This document shows positions 47,040 to 56,977 of a DNA stretch of 64,000 nucleotides, piece after piece. The notes under the pieces are model-generated. The model ran no database searches and was not told the DNA's origin. It worked only from the letters and a program-made list of their open reading frames with translations. Position numbers and translations under genes: made by a program. Numbering within the stretch: position 1 is the stretch's first letter; each line of letters begins with the position of its first letter. Source of the DNA: Cristatella mucedo (lineage: Eukaryota > Bryozoa > Phylactolaemata > Cristatellidae); contig WPIO01000011.1 of assembly GCA_009760855.2 (NCBI GenBank), positions 479,501 through 543,500 of the forward strand, given 5' to 3'.

Positions 47040-47990
47040 AATAATTTATTGTTATTTTTCTACAGCTCTCTCGGCAAACTTAAATCTCTGTCTAGGCACT
47101 TTATATTTTCTTTTAAAAGAAGCATTTTCTGACGGTTAGAGGGTAAAATGCACAGTGCCAACAAGAATAAAATGATTAAAGGAGACATGCACAGCGTCAA
47201 CAAGTGCAATATGGCTAGTAGTAGAATACACAGTCTTAGCGACTATAAGCACATAAACGGTGCATCACGAGGACCAACTAAATTCTTTCATAAATGGATG
47301 CGTTTTAATTTCTTAATTTGGTCAAGTCAATTATGTCCAACGACATTCTAGAGGACTGAACTCCGGGCTTTAGGAGCATGCCACCTAAAGGCACGGTCTC
47401 CAAAAGATTGACGTTCTTACCAGGTATAGCTATACGATTTTAGTCGGGAAATCGGGTGGTACTATGCCTTACCTGGTGGTGAGACTTGTTCTGATAGGTT
47501 AGAGCCAGAGAATAAAGGCACCTAAAAGTAAATATCAAAATCTTGAAGTCGATGCGCTATTTGACTGTGAGCCAATGCAGGTTGGCAATAAGCGGTATAA
47601 TGTGGCAACTGCCACGCTCACGACAGGCAACCCAGAGCTGCATAGCTTTTTACCTACGGTACGGCAAATGATTGTACAGGCCTTTGAGAGGCAGGAAGCA
47701 GAAAGCCGCAAGCGGATGTCGCAATTGTATGGATTTACTTGAATATAATATCCCTGCCGAAGCAATCCAGAATTCTAGCTGTTTCACGCAGCCGGCTGTC
47801 GGCAAACTTTACAGCGGAGCTGCCGAGGTCGTTTAGTGAAAGGTCAATCTCGAAAAGGACACCTAGATTGCATGCAGATGCAACAGGAGACCTATTGACC
47901 CAGTCAATTTTAAATTCTAAGCTTTTTAATTTCCGAGTTGCACTTGGTCTGCCCAAAAATATATTTTTCCCATTACAAACCTAAAACCTA
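47040..47990 (-). mobile_element. LINE family 1, decayed
   Basis: The minus strand has the 3' hairpin, the UTR blocks, a C-terminal remnant (SVAVATLYRLLPTCIGSQSN) and the post-RT part MGRPSATRKLKSLEFKIDW, which matches MGKTSVIQKLERLTFKIGS of the 27.5 kb copy. Confidence 0.7.
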
Positions 47991-48930
47991 TTTTGGTGCT
48001 ATCTTCGTATGCCATGTTTGTAGTAAGTGACTTAACTGTCTTTGGGTGCTATGGAAGTTTCTCAGTATTATTTTGTTAATTTTGTTAATAATACTTTGCC
48101 ACATTAAAACAACCGCATTTTTGTTTTGAAATGTGCCAAGCTTTTTCTGTCAACAAGATCATAATCAATGTTAGCTTTCATTACGTCGGCCAAATAGCTT
48201 TTATCTGCACCCGTGTACTAGAGTACCAATTGCAAATCACAGCAGTGTATTAATTTTAATATAAATTTGAATAGCTCTGAAAGAAAGAAATCTCATTCAA
48301 TGTATTTTAAAACTGCTGAAAACTCAGCATTCCTGCTGATTTTATTGGCGGTTCTTCAGATAGTCCGCCGTTAGATGTAGTTTCCTAACAGGGACCAATA
48401 GATCAGAAAACAATTAACGCACAGCGAATGGTTAATTGATTTGGATGCGAGCCAGGGACGCCTTGATGCTAGTTGCCGTTTCCAGCTCTTATTTCTTCAG
48501 TGTTGAAGTGCTTGGTGAAACGATAGCACTAGCATAGAACCTCGATGCACATAACTTAATTAAATTGAAGCCGCAGTGAAACGGATAATAGCCCTCATCA
48601 GCCACCGTTTGGTACTATTTTTCCAAGTAGTATGACTGCGATTTTTCATGCTTAATTTAAAAAAAAACATGCTTTTATGAAACGTGCGAAGGCAGTCAAG
48701 CTTTCATCAACAGCAACTATGTTTTCCTCTTGAGTTGTCAATCCCACCTGAGTGCCTGCTATCAAGCAGAAACTGTTCAATTTGCTTGATAAAAATTTAT
48801 TTTATAAAACGTTTTTATCCTTGAGCTCATATAATACATTTCTCTGATATTGCGACCGGCAACTAAGTTTTGTTTGCTCAGAAAAAGGCAAATCTGGGCT
48901 TTTTCAGTGGTGTTTTTCGTATTATTTCAG

Positions 48931-49019
48931 GTACAACAATCTTTATTTACTCAAATATAAAACTGGCATTTATTTATTTATTCATGTACAAAATCTTCCA
49001 TTATTTGACGTACAGTCAA
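48931..49019 (+). CDS. Ambiguous exon candidate between copies 1 and 2
   Basis: Strong splice sites (ttcgtattatttcag and CAA|GTAAGT) enclose 89 nt open in two frames. One frame (phase 2 to 1, starting with a G that could complete TG|G) reads KYKTGIYLFIHVQN, like an Ig F strand TGIYLx with Phe for Cys. The other (phase 1 to 0) reads a hydrophobic TTIFIYSNIKLAFIYLFMYK that could be a membrane helix. Nothing decides between them, and splice sites of this quality also occur by chance in AT-rich sequence. Confidence 0.25.
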
Positions 49020-49156
49020 GTAAGTATTATTTGGAACATCTCCTTAAATCTCCTGACTCTCTGTTCTTACCTGAATTGTTTGTGAATTCATTCCTGTACA
49101 ATAATTTGCCCCGATCTCACATGTGTGGCAATAGAGCTCTGCTTAGTGAGCACTTT

Positions 49157-49290
49157 GAGCTGGTTTGGTTCAGCGGTCAAAGTGCTCGGCCCGACCAAGG
49201 TCTGGCTGAGGTTGTGGGCTCGAGCTCCGAGGCATATGTGAAGCACCTGAATAGAGATTAAGTTCTCTGGGGCGCTGTAAAAATTAATTA
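49157..49290 (+). mobile_element. tRNA-derived SINE
   Basis: The copy is complete in plus orientation: gagctggtttggttcagcgg (A box), gtgggctcgagctcc (B box), gcacctgaatagagattaag and a short A/T tail. It lies between gene copies 1 and 2. Confidence 0.7.
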
Positions 49291-49694
49291 TAAAATTATA
49301 GCCATTTCTTGTCCAAGTAGTCTGGTCACGCTGCGTTGGCAACACAGTTGTTTGTGATTTTATCCAAGTAATTCCTCACCCAACACATAACTTCTTTCAG
49401 GCTAGGCTTCACCGAGCTTCCACACTGATTTATTTCCGTTCTTATTTATATTTAGTCATTTATTTCCACGCGCAGTATTTGAATGGATTTATATATTATT
49501 TATTATTCTATTATTTATATATCTTGAGTCAGGAAATAATCAGGCATTCCTGCGTATCATCATTCAATTTTTTCTGAAAAGAATTTCTTCATGTTTCTGG
49601 CGCGGTGTGAGATCTGGCTGAATCCCAGACTAGGAGACTTCACTGGCGCCCCGGCCAATATGCGGTAGCGTTAAACCAACCCACTTCCTTTTGA

Positions 49695-50276
49695 ATGTTT
49701 TTGTGTAACAGTTTTTTCGACGTCAAGAGCACAAACGCCCGAAACACGTTTAGTCCTATTGTTCGTACCATTGGTGTAGATTTGAGGTGGGGCTGCTTTT
49801 GGGGGTCGGGCTCTTTCTGCGAGCTTGCCGAAAATCATGCGAATGCCATTTTTCCGGTTAGGTCTTATTTTCAGGGAAATACGGGAATATCTTTCCAGGC
49901 TCTCGATATAGCTGGAAATAAGCCATGTCAAAATGTTGGTGCCATAAGAGTTTTCCACCGTCAGTGCTCGACGCGAGAGCGGCACGAGATGGACGCGCCG
50001 AGGAGCGAGCTAGCTCTGATAAATGGGCAGGGCCTTCAGCTCGATTCGTGTCCCTACATGCAGCTATTGCCAGTCAGAGCGGATGACAGTCCAAGAGGGT
50101 CAGGAATTGTCGCCACTGCACTTATTAAGATAGGCAAACCTAACGACCGAACCACGCAACTTCTGTTAGCACGCTGTTGCACAGGCAGGAACATGTTCGA
50201 GGAGCGACTCAATGACGTCTGGAATGCATGCATCAATAATGGACGGACTAATTCGGCTCTGCGACCAAATATTTAA
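49695..50276 (+). CDS. Unassigned 193-codon open frame
   Basis: This is the longest plus-strand open frame outside repeats. I recognise no family for the whole. One part, GISFQALDIAGNKPCQNVG, faintly recalls an Ig E-F region with AGNKPC for the usual AGxYxC, and it lies upstream of the copy 2 Ig exons. A phase 2 acceptor (ttgtgtaacag) is near its start. The second half (RERHEMDAPR... to NSALRPNI) has no recognisable motif. There is no good donor at the end of the Ig-like part. It may be a real exon, a transposon fragment or chance. Confidence 0.25.
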   Translation: MFLCNSFFDVKSTNARNTFSPIVRTIGVDLRWGCFWGSGSFCELAENHANAIFPVRSYFQGNTGISFQALDIAGNKPCQNVGAIRVFHRQCSTRERHEMDAPRSELALINGQGLQLDSCPYMQLLPVRADDSPRGSGIVATALIKIGKPNDRTTQLLLARCCTGRNMFEERLNDVWNACINNGRTNSALRPNI

Positions 50277-50589
50277 GTAAATCAACATTTTTGCAATTTA
50301 ACCACGGATTTAAACTAGTATATGTTCTAAGGAGAACATTTGTATAAACTTCTTCTCTTTTCTTCTCTCAAAATAATTCAAACCTGCTGTTATCTCAGTC
50401 GGACACACCCAATGATATTTTAAGTCTCGGCTTTTTCGCACTGCTACTCCATGGGTCAAAGATTAAGCCATCTTTGCCATCTATAATTGCAAATATGGCT
50501 TCTATTTTTCTATTTTTGACTTCAGATGCTAGCGTATCTATCGGCCCCACGTTTTTAGCCTCTTTCTAAGTTCTCCAAACAGCTTCGCA

Positions 50590-51400
50590 AGACAAGTCGC
50601 TAATACTGACGTCAGCAGTAGCGCCAGCGAATAGGGCCGCTGCGAAGTGTCGGAACGACAATACGGTAAGTTGCATGGCCAAATGTTACACACCATTCTG
50701 CAACTCTGGCTCGCAGGCTGGCAGCTATTTTAGTCAAGAAAAATACCAAAGTCTGAAAATGAAGTGTTCAACGTTCGAAAGAACTCACCGGCATCCTCAC
50801 CGTTGAGCCGTCCGGTCCGAAGGAGCGAATTAACCAGTCTTATCCAAAAGGGAAGCTTGTCCGCCGTCAATCAGTCGCTCCGAGGCGTAACGTGGAACCA
50901 CGGCCAAAAAGCTACAACCTGTGGGTCACATGATAACCCCTGGAAATAACATGGAAACCCAGTAACAATGAGCGACGATGGCCTCGGCAGGAGACATCGG
51001 CCATTAAGATGCTCCGGTGAGCCATGCCTCTCGCCCTTTAACGGGTGGCTTATTTGGGCCAGCCAACTCTTACCTAGGATCTCCAGCTCGCAGAGGCAGC
51101 CGCCTCCGGCCAAAGCCGGGCGGCTTCGCCCTTTGCCAGTCAAACGAACGCAGCGAAGGCACACTAAAAGCCACATCAACCTGGCGTGAGCGCGACATTC
51201 GTCCGCCATCGAGCCAGCCGGCGAATCCGGCCCGGTCGGGCTCGGTAGCGCTCAAATCCAGAACGTCGAGCCCGGCACGGAGTAGGAAGTCGTCTTTACA
51301 GGAGCCGGAAAGAAGGGAAACTCTCTTCCGCTAGGTCAGAATTGCCGCCACAGTCCCGAGCCGCGGACCCACGGGAACCTGCCAGATAGCTAGCTACCTG
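50590..51400. other. GC-rich block upstream of copy 2 Ig exons
   Basis: The block is strongly enriched in CpG and GC compared with its flanks, with overlapping frames on both strands and no recognisable protein. It could be a promoter-type CpG-rich segment for copy 2 or an LTR/other element; no terminal repeats were seen. Confidence 0.3.
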
Positions 51401-51717
51401 CCTTGATGCAGTGCGTCCATTTCCCGTTGACAGTTGCAGTTGACTCTAGCGAGCGCTGCCGTGTCAGGGTTGCGCTGAGATTTAACATGCTCTGGGTGGA
51501 AGGTGCAGTCGGGAAGGCTGCTTCGGGAAGCCCGGCGGCAGTACAGCATCCACGGCTGAGCACCAGCTGAGGCTATGCAAAGCTTCATAGAAACGCGTCG
51601 GCATAAAGCTTCATAGCCAAATCTATCGCTCATGACTACCCTTTGCGACTTATTCTGTGCAGCAAAGCATACCATTCAACTTTTGTGTTCAACATTCAAC
51701 AAGTGTTCATCTAAAAG

Positions 51718-51894
51718 CTGGCAGCGTAGTACTGGGTGTTTGCCAGCCGTCAATGAACACTTCCGACCTCACAGATTGTAGAGAAATAATAGGAACAGGA
51801 GGCGAGGCATTGAACTTGAACAATGTAGCAGTGCGGAATTACTCGGCATGCATATGCTATTTGAAAACCTCCGAAATCATTGTTGACTTTTGCA
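51718..51894 (+). CDS. Ig exon, copy 2
   Basis: A 177-nt phase 1-1 exon follows gtgttcatctaaaag and has donor TGC A|GTGACT. It reads GSVVLGVCQPSMNTSDLTDC, then ALNLNNVAVRNYSACICYLK, a clear E strand plus F-strand Cys, and ends SEIIVDFC. The end corresponds to FNIIWINE and TILWINK in the second-half exons at 25.9 and 59.55 kb: same phase, same A|GT split, preceding hydrophobic strand. A first Cys pair precedes the F-strand Cys as in those exons. The following intron is only 64 nt long. It looks like the first Ig exon seen of copy 2. Confidence 0.55.
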
Positions 51895-51958
51895 GTGACT
51901 CGTTTGCTAGTCTTTGCTCACAAACGATCCCACGGTCTCGGTATACAATTAATTGAAG

Positions 51959-52104
51959 CAGTACCCATTTGCGTACATCCTGGTGCAATTATCCATAAAA
52001 CCAAAGACATCTCGCTTGCTAATGGCAATTCGTGTACTACTACTATAATCTTAGAACCGCCTCACGCTCTGCAAAAACATATAAAACCGTCGAATATAGC
52101 AAAG
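51959..52104 (+). CDS. Ig first-half exon, copy 2
   Basis: The exon starts in phase 1 after caattaattgaag and runs to GCA AAG|GTATTT (phase 0). The translation VPICVHPGAIIHKTK, then GNSCTTTIILEPPHA, aligns with the copy 1 exon at 30,810 (VVVNPPVIAKEAYLTK..PCTTYFKPLDAP): CTT and a following Pro are shared, but it has no Trp at the end. A 64-nt intron separates it from the preceding Ig exon. The next exon seen (56,698) is phase 1, so at least one exon between them is missing from this list. Confidence 0.45.
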
Positions 52105-53085
52105 GTATTTTTTAATATCAATATTACAATGATTATAGTTGGTATTGCATGCAAGGGCTCCAAGAATACCGAGTCTCTCTCCAGGCTATTTGCAACTCCG
52201 TGGAGGAGGAGCAATAGCTACGAGCTATTGATGGGCAAGGTATAACGCTTAGACAGGCATGCGAAAGCACTATGGAACCTGTTTTGAAAACAATGCAGAA
52301 GTGCATAAGAAAATACTAAGAACCGCTAGTTAGGATGATCCCTGCTTATTCATTTAGTGATGACCGGGTGAGCACGCAAAGCTCTCGCGAACTGAGCAGA
52401 CAGATTCACTCTAGCGCTGAGAAGGCTAAGCGGAACAGATGCGACTATAGACAGGGACAGATTATTCGACTTGCATGCACGTCTTAATAGAAGTAAGAGC
52501 CGATTCCCGAACTTCCTGCACATAATAATCGATTGATCAATGATATTTTAATCTATAGAGAGGAATGGTGAGCCGACTAAATGCATAGGATTTACATCTG
52601 AATGAGCGCTATGGAGGAGCTAGGAGGTTGGATAGGTGGGCTACGTGTTGCTTCGCGTTGCTTCACTCGCCTTTGCAAGCGAATGAAGCAACGCGTAGTC
52701 AAAAGCAGCCGCTGACTGCAGATCAGCCGAGCAGACAAGTTTTGCACCAGTTAAAAACGATTCAGTGCACGCGCCAAGAGTCTCAAATAAATGGAATCTC
52801 TCAAGCGCTTGAGCTCGCCAGGCTGCATTTCTCTTGTCAAATATTGCCCAAATTTTAGCAACTCAGCTCAGCTATAATTATTCCAAATAGGCATATCAAA
52901 GGTGTGGTGCACGTCACGTAACAAGAATTGTCAACGAAGCACATTTAGATTACGATCGGACTTCACTAGAATTCTGCATAAGTGAAATGTTGATGGCGAG
53001 GTCTTCCAGTTTGAGGGTGACATTGGGCTCGCTCATATTTATTAGATTGGACTTATTTTTGGTCATCCTCAGGAATTTAGAGATC

Positions 53086-53119
<34 letters not shown>

Positions 53120-54765
53120 TATTCATTTGTATAATACCCCAAGCGTACTTAGTCTCTATCCAGGCACTTCACATAACATATGTCGTAGGCTCGAGCCCAC
53201 AACCTCGATCGTGTCGATGGCGAGCACCTTATTGCCGGGGCATGTTTAAATCTTTCATATACAGTCTGCATGGGGATTAGTAAGACAAATACAGTGAAAG
53301 GCGAAAAACGATTAAAGAATACCTACATCGGGGTTTAATCGGCATTGAATGAAAGCAAGAAAAGTATTTTGGCTTAGAAGTAACTTTTGCACAGAAATGT
53401 CCTGTATAATAGGTCAGCTTTATAATGCCTTACTCGGTTGAATTTTCAAATGAGATCAGAGTATTGGTTATAATTGTTATCAATACCCAGAAACAAGTAA
53501 AAAGCGTACACTTATTTTGCGAAAGAAAATAAGAAGAATGACTTATAGGATTACAGATATCAGCAACCACAATAAAATCCGTGTTGCTGTAGCTCAATAG
53601 CCGAACACTCTCGGTCTATGTTGCTTTAGGATTTTTACTGCTGTGTCCTTTTTATTTGCTCTGTGTATGCGAATGCGTGCTTACATCGTGCATTTTACCT
53701 GTAACCATATTTGCACCGTGATTTTTTGCATGTTACCTCTGACCTTACTCTGTTTTTTGAAACTTTAAATTTTACCACTGAGAATTTGATCACGATTTTC
53801 TTAAAGTTCGCGGAAAGATATTAAGTTAAATTCTGAGTGCGCTATACGAAATTATTATTACGATTATGATTAGTATTAATATTGGGGGACAAATGCATAC
53901 GTTGAAATTTTGTTTATTTAGGGTTTCGGTGAAATTTACGCTACCTTAAATGGCTTTAAATACATTATGTAATGCTACATAGCCCCAATTGTATCCTCCT
54001 TACTCATGCTTATCAGTCTAGGCACTCAGATTAAGCGTCCCTTCAAAGAACAATCAGAGACCAAAATAACGCTAACGAACATTGAAATCCGGCACTTGCA
54101 ACTTAAGCTGAATAGAACATGCATATACTCAACAATAATTATTAGATTATAAATGCTGTGCTTGTGAAATTGCAAATTCTAAATTTCCATTAAACGTTTG
54201 CCTTTAGACTAATAATCGTTCAGATTTTGAAATGTGGCGTAAAATGTATAATGTTCTTAAAACCTCTACCCTGGTCTCAATTTATAGAATCCATGAATAG
54301 CCTCTTGCAAATCTTCTTAAAAACTCTTGTCACGCAGTATTAAGGATGCATTACAATTATAACTTCTCGTTGTCATATTTACATTGTATGCTTATCTTTC
54401 CTTGCAATATCGTCGGTTGCATACAATAATTTGAAATACCAAACACCTGAATACCTGTTGCCATGAGACTGTGAGCCTAAATACCTTGCCTCCATCCGAC
54501 AATCCGAAAGCTGCAGTTTTGAGGACACGTCCTTTAGAGATTTAGATGACTTTTCTATGCAAAAAGAGTTACTGGACTGTCATTCCAGAATAGTGAACAC
54601 TGACTACATATTGCATTGACCTTGATATTGATAATTAGCCTTGGATAATTTGTTAGCCCCTTGTCCGATATTTTTGACGTAACATGAGTTGTTTTTTTAA
54701 TTTCTTAAATCCATCCCTTCAATTCATAGTCAACTAATGAAGTATGTAACCCGACTCTGGCAGTA

Positions 54766-54821
<56 letters not shown>

Positions 54822-54942
54822 GTAGAATATATATATATATATTATTATGATTTATGAATATTTAGTTATTTAATATGCACCTGCATACAACTCTTTGACG
54901 AATCAATAACTTGTTCAACACTTTTAAGGTTAACCACCATAA
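52105..54942. other. Copy 2 intron with SINE, LINE scrap and TA tracts
   Basis: It contains a SINE (53.12-53.24 kb), a worn LINE family 1 3' end (about 53,630-53,870, gtaaccatatttgcaccgtg) and TA repeats at 53,088-53,120 and 54,769-54,842. No exon was recognised. Confidence 0.45.
53120..53238 (-). mobile_element. tRNA-derived SINE, diverged
   Basis: The B box gggctcgagcct (read on the minus strand) and the tail ctggatagagactaagtacg are recognisable. The head is degenerate. It adjoins a TA microsatellite. Confidence 0.6.
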
Positions 54943-54943
54943 G

Positions 54944-55420
54944 CTATCTCTCCGACATACTCCCCCATCAGGCCAAGCATCGTACCACCCGCTTTTCGGA
55001 ATCCAACAGTCTAAAAATACCTCGTACAAACCTATTACCCTTTAGAGACCGTGCATTTAGTTCGTATGCTCCCAAAGCCTGGAACTCCCTCCCGACCTGC
55101 GTCAGAACATCCCCTGACCTGACCACATCTAAAAGGAACTTAAAAACACACTTATTTAGGACAGCATTTAGTGTGTCCCTATGATTCGTCCTTTACGTGC
55201 TTATGCGTGCTGACACAGTGCATGCTGCCACTAACCACATTTGCATGCTGACCCTGTGCATGTCACCCCTAACCATGTTATTCATTTTGTTTGTTTTTCA
55301 GGCATGATTTTACTTACCATTTAATTGCATTTCCCTTTGCAGCAAATGTAAAGTGCCTAGAAAGAGATTAAGTTCTTTGAGGATGCTTTATCAAGTACAT
55401 TATCATTATTATTATTATTA
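54944..55420 (+). mobile_element. LINE family 1 3' end
   Basis: It starts within the C-terminal domain (ctctccgacatactccccca) and runs through the UTR to aagtgcctagaaagagatta and an ATT tail. It closely matches the 24.3 and 39.2 kb copies. Confidence 0.8.
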
Positions 55421-56057
55421 AGCTGTGGTACTGTAATGCATCCATCTTGGAGTATTTGGTCAGTACATCTTTGTAATTGATTATTTTTGAGCAACCATTA
55501 TTTGTTACAGTTAAACTAATGAGCCAATTTCGAAACATTATCTTTGAGGTGTTTTCGTCTACGAATATTGCTAATATAATTTTCTAGCTCAGCTTATGGC
55601 GCACCCCGGGTGCAAAATTTTTTAGTTCAGTTGGAGAATTTCTTTAATATTTCTAGATGATGCGTAAGCCAGCGGCGCACCATATTAGCTGTGCACTGCA
55701 GCAATCAAAGCAAAGTGAATGAATCAATTCTCATTTAGATGCTAAAGATCGCCGCGTTACCGGTTGGTCTAGGTTTCATTCAATTTCTCGACTCAACTTC
55801 GACCGTATGTGCTCTGGTCAGCTATCGTTGGACCTATAGTTCTGCCACAACTTTTTCGACAGAGTCTCCAATCCAGTGCCTGAATTTTTTGTAAAGAGTA
55901 GACCAGGCTCAGTAGACTGGATAGCTAATAAGCATTGCTACATATAAGACTAATTGAGTGTTATGCTGTAGAGTCATCTAAAGTGAACTCACCTCCAAAC
56001 CAGTTTTCAGTGGGCATACGCTCATCAAATGACTTCGTGGAATGCTGTAAAGACCAA

Positions 56058-56159
56058 GCAGAGACAATAGCTGAGTCAGGAAGCAGAGACAATAGAAGAG
56101 TCAGAAAGCAGAGACAATAGTGAGTCAGGAAGCAGAGACAATAGGTGAGTCAGGAAGCC
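56058..56159. repeat. 25-bp minisatellite, four units
   Basis: Four units of gcagagacaatag followed by ctgagtcaggaa or close variants begin at 56,058, 56,083, 56,108 and 56,132. They contain tgagtcagg, and the last unit contains a full ag|gtgagt donor-like string. Confidence 0.8.
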
Positions 56160-56697
56160 AGTCAAAGAATTTAGTAGCATGAAATTAGCAATGATGGACG
56201 ACTTGAGCACGTGCCACACTTGGCAGCAAATGAGAAGATATCCTTGTATACGGGTATTTCCTTGAAGTTAGTTCCCCATCTATTACCTCAAGAGCAAAAG
56301 TTATAGTTGTTAGCGGTATTTGAGTGAGATTGAAAAACTGACAATTTTCGTGAGAAAAATCTTAAAGGAATTAGGGCTGCAACAAATCAGCTAGGTAGAA
56401 AAACCAAATGGTGGATCTTGAGGTCAGAGTTCGGCTCCGGAGCCGCAGATCAACGCTACGGTAGGTTCGTGACAATCTCAAAAGCAGATGAGAAACTTTG
56501 ATGTGATGAATGTATCGGACTTATTAACCAAACTCGCAGCCATATTCGTGATCATACATAGGGGCTTAATTATTATTTCATGGTAGTTGGACGCGTCTAT
56601 GCTATTCGCAAGTTACATACATTTGCAAGCGCTTTTTTGCTTCTTAACAGCCTGCATTTCAATATGCTTTCCATTGTCGTAGATACCATTTTTGCAG

Positions 56698-56826
56698 ATA
56701 TCATTCATTCCAGAGAAATGGTCTCATTGCGGTCCAAATTGGTAAAGCTGTTGGTCCTAACCATGGGAGACTTCAGCGGATTTCTGGTGGCTTATCGCAG
56801 TCGAGCAACTGTAAACGTACAACCAG
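56698..56826 (+). CDS. Ig-like exon ending QPG, copy 2
   Basis: A 129-nt phase 1-1 exon follows a good acceptor (gataccatttttgcag) and has donor CCA G|GTGACG. It reads SKLVKLLVLTMGDFSGFLVA and ends YRSRATVNVQPG. The C-terminal part lines up with the copy 1 exon ending at 21,729 (hydrophobic B strand, a G-rich turn, F/Y-R-T/S-K/R, then x-QPG at the same splice point). Both hallmark residues are changed: Met stands for the B-strand Cys and Ala for Trp. It is therefore a divergent or decaying paralogue. It joins in frame to the exon at 59,553. Confidence 0.45.
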
Positions 56827-56891
56827 GTGACGAATGACTTTGTAAGCTCTTCTAAATATCCCTATCTATTCATAATTCTTTATCATTTCAG

Positions 56892-56977
56892 TACGCTTAG
56901 TTATTGAAATTTCCAGAGATAGGGCGCATTTGATTAGTGACATACTGTGTGCAATCGATGAGAACGCCAGCTTTTAA
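56892..56977 (+). pseudogene. Ig first-half exon with premature stop, copy 2
   Basis: After a strong acceptor (ctttatcatttcag), only 65 nt behind the previous donor, the phase 1 frame reads RLVIEISRDRAHLISDILCA, an A'-B segment with the B-strand Cys, then IDENASF and TAA. The position and phase match the copy 1 exon at 21,912-22,061 (KLTLIC). Just after the stop another frame gives LKTFSNTH, which loosely resembles WKYSNSYR of that exon, so a small indel may have broken it. Skipping it keeps the chain 56,698 to 59,553 in frame. Confidence 0.4.

Noticed and set aside
56058-56159. CRISPR-like array
   Set aside because: Units are contiguous without unique spacers, and the genome is animal.
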